Assembly: GCA_002721875.1 (NCBI GenBank)
Contig: PBLU01000020.1
Location: 1-60,439 of the forward strand
DNA from: Chloroflexota bacterium
GTDB taxonomy: Bacteria > Chloroflexota > Dehalococcoidia > UBA1151 > TMED-70
Direction: 5' to 3'
Length of the DNA stretch: 60,439 nucleotides
Under the pieces are notes generated by a model that saw only the letters and a program-made list of their open reading frames with translations, had not been told where the DNA came from and made no database searches. The stretch's first letter is position 1. The number at the start of each line of letters is the position of its first letter. This document shows, one piece after another, positions 59,668-60,439 of this stretch. The position numbers were made by a program, and so were the translations under genes.

Positions 59668-60439
59668 TGAAAAATTTATTTAAAAAACATTTATCAGTTT
59701 ATATTTTTATTATTTTGATCATGATTTTTGGGTGTTCAACTGAAGAAAATACTTCTGATTCGGATCTTTCTGGGACTATAGAAATTGATGGATCATCAAC
59801 AGTTTTTCCAATTACTGTTGCTGCAGCTGAAATATTCAGAGAGTCTAATCCAGAGGTACAAATTCCCGTAGGTATTTCAGGTACAGGTGGAGGTATGAAA
59901 AGATTCGTTGTTGGAGAAACAGCTATATCTAATGCTTCTCGTGAAATAAAAGATAAAGAAGCTGCTCTTGCCTTAGAAAATGGAATAGAATTTACTGAAT
60001 TAGAAGTTGCATATGATGGACTATCAGTCGTAGTAAATAAATCTAATGACTGGATTGATTGTATTACAACAGAAGAATTAAAACTTATTTGGGACCAAGG
60101 TTCAACTATAAATAACTGGAATCAAGTACGATCAAGTTTCCCCGATAAGGAAATGAGTTTGTATGGACCTGGGACAGACTCAGGAACTTTTGATTATTTT
60201 ACAGATGTTATAAATGGAGAAGAAGGTAAAACCAGAGCTGATTACACACCATCTGAGGATGATAATGTTTTAGTAATGGGTGTGTCTGGGGATAAAGGTT
60301 CTATTGGATACTTTGGATATGCATACTACATAGAAAATGAGGATCAATTAAAAGTTCTGAGTGTGGATGGAGGAACTGGATGCATAGCTCCAAGTGAACA
60401 AACAATTAATGATTCATCATATGCTCCTTTATCAAGACC
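59667..60439 (+). CDS. pstS: Phosphate ABC transporter substrate-binding lipoprotein, partial
   Basis: First 257 residues; the gene runs off the window. Signal peptide IFIIILIMIFGC-type with lipobox FGC, then SGTIEIDGSSTVFPITVAAAE, the classic PstS N-terminal strand and helix. VGISGTGGGMKRFVVGETAISNASREI, AYDGLSVVVN and YGPGTDSGTFDYFTDVI give the phosphate-binding Ser/Thr/Asp loops. It captures phosphate for PstCAB, expected just outside the window. AAAGGAG precedes the ATG, which overlaps the small upstream ORF. Confidence 0.93.
   Translation, partial: MKNLFKKHLSVYIFIILIMIFGCSTEENTSDSDLSGTIEIDGSSTVFPITVAAAEIFRESNPEVQIPVGISGTGGGMKRFVVGETAISNASREIKDKEAALALENGIEFTELEVAYDGLSVVVNKSNDWIDCITTEELKLIWDQGSTINNWNQVRSSFPDKEMSLYGPGTDSGTFDYFTDVINGEEGKTRADYTPSEDDNVLVMGVSGDKGSIGYFGYAYYIENEDQLKVLSVDGGTGCIAPSEQTINDSSYAPLSR

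Overview
The window is an AT-rich bacterial chromosome segment with dense genes, short gaps and many TTG starts. The best guess for the source is a free-living marine member of the Chloroflexota, SAR202-like. The reasons are a Val/Glu-rich repeat linker after the lipobox of an ABC binding protein, many lipoprotein binding proteins, several MFS, Gfo/Idh/MocA, class III aminotransferase and sulfatase genes, and a proteorhodopsin. This placement is inferred from gene style. No rRNA or phylogenetic marker was tested.

Layout. 1-2273: end of a probable rplJ with a KAEEP repeat tail, then rplL, facing an SDR oxidoreductase, a Cys-rich mini-protein and a histidine phosphatase. 2420-7192: a MacB/LolD-type ABC ATPase with a large FtsX permease, convergent with mobA. 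7246-12725: cyclophilin-like, TenA and bicupin genes, two MFS exporters, CrcB, a MOSC protein and a 30-residue membrane peptide. 12786-16091: a methionine operon, metY followed by a metX-metW fusion, headed by a promoter, a methionine-rich leader ORF and a terminator that together look like a transcription attenuator. 16088-21243: YeiH-type transporter, membrane protein, two Gfo/Idh/MocA oxidoreductases, GYD protein, tRNA-Asn, SRPBCC protein. 21335-25109: class III aminotransferase, a pair of peptide-ABC ATPases without permeases, tRNA-Gln. 25277-26566: blue-type proteorhodopsin, a strong hairpin and three small ORFs. 26784-30940: panC-panB, HPP protein, a hypothetical, tRNA-Ala and a lipase-like lipoprotein. 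30972-42080: MFS, DUF454, ferric-iron binding protein, two sulfatases, TrhO, a D-aminoacylase with a D-amino-acid PLP enzyme, a third Gfo/Idh protein and a TlpA-like lipoprotein. 42186-50665: a complete peptide ABC operon (binding protein, two permeases, two ATPases) ending in a lipoprotein and an amidohydrolase. 50696-54710: HExxH lipoprotein, GSA-type aminotransferase, MDR dehydrogenase, GNAT-like protein. 54804-59458: a second peptide ABC operon without ATPases plus an unrecognised gene. 59525-60439: pstS, incomplete at the window edge, behind a possible Pho-type repeat region, a small upstream ORF and a terminator-like hairpin.

The picture is of an oligotroph that scavenges peptides, iron, phosphate, sulfate esters and D-amino acids, exports or imports small molecules through MFS carriers, and supplements its energy from light. 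The strongest candidate for something undescribed is the methionine leader-peptide attenuator in front of metY, apparently on a leaderless transcript. Other notable points are the MetX-MetW fusion, hairpins placed between binding-protein and permease genes in both peptide operons, and the small ORF overlapping a hairpin before pstS. All functional calls come from reading motifs. No database search or folding program was run.
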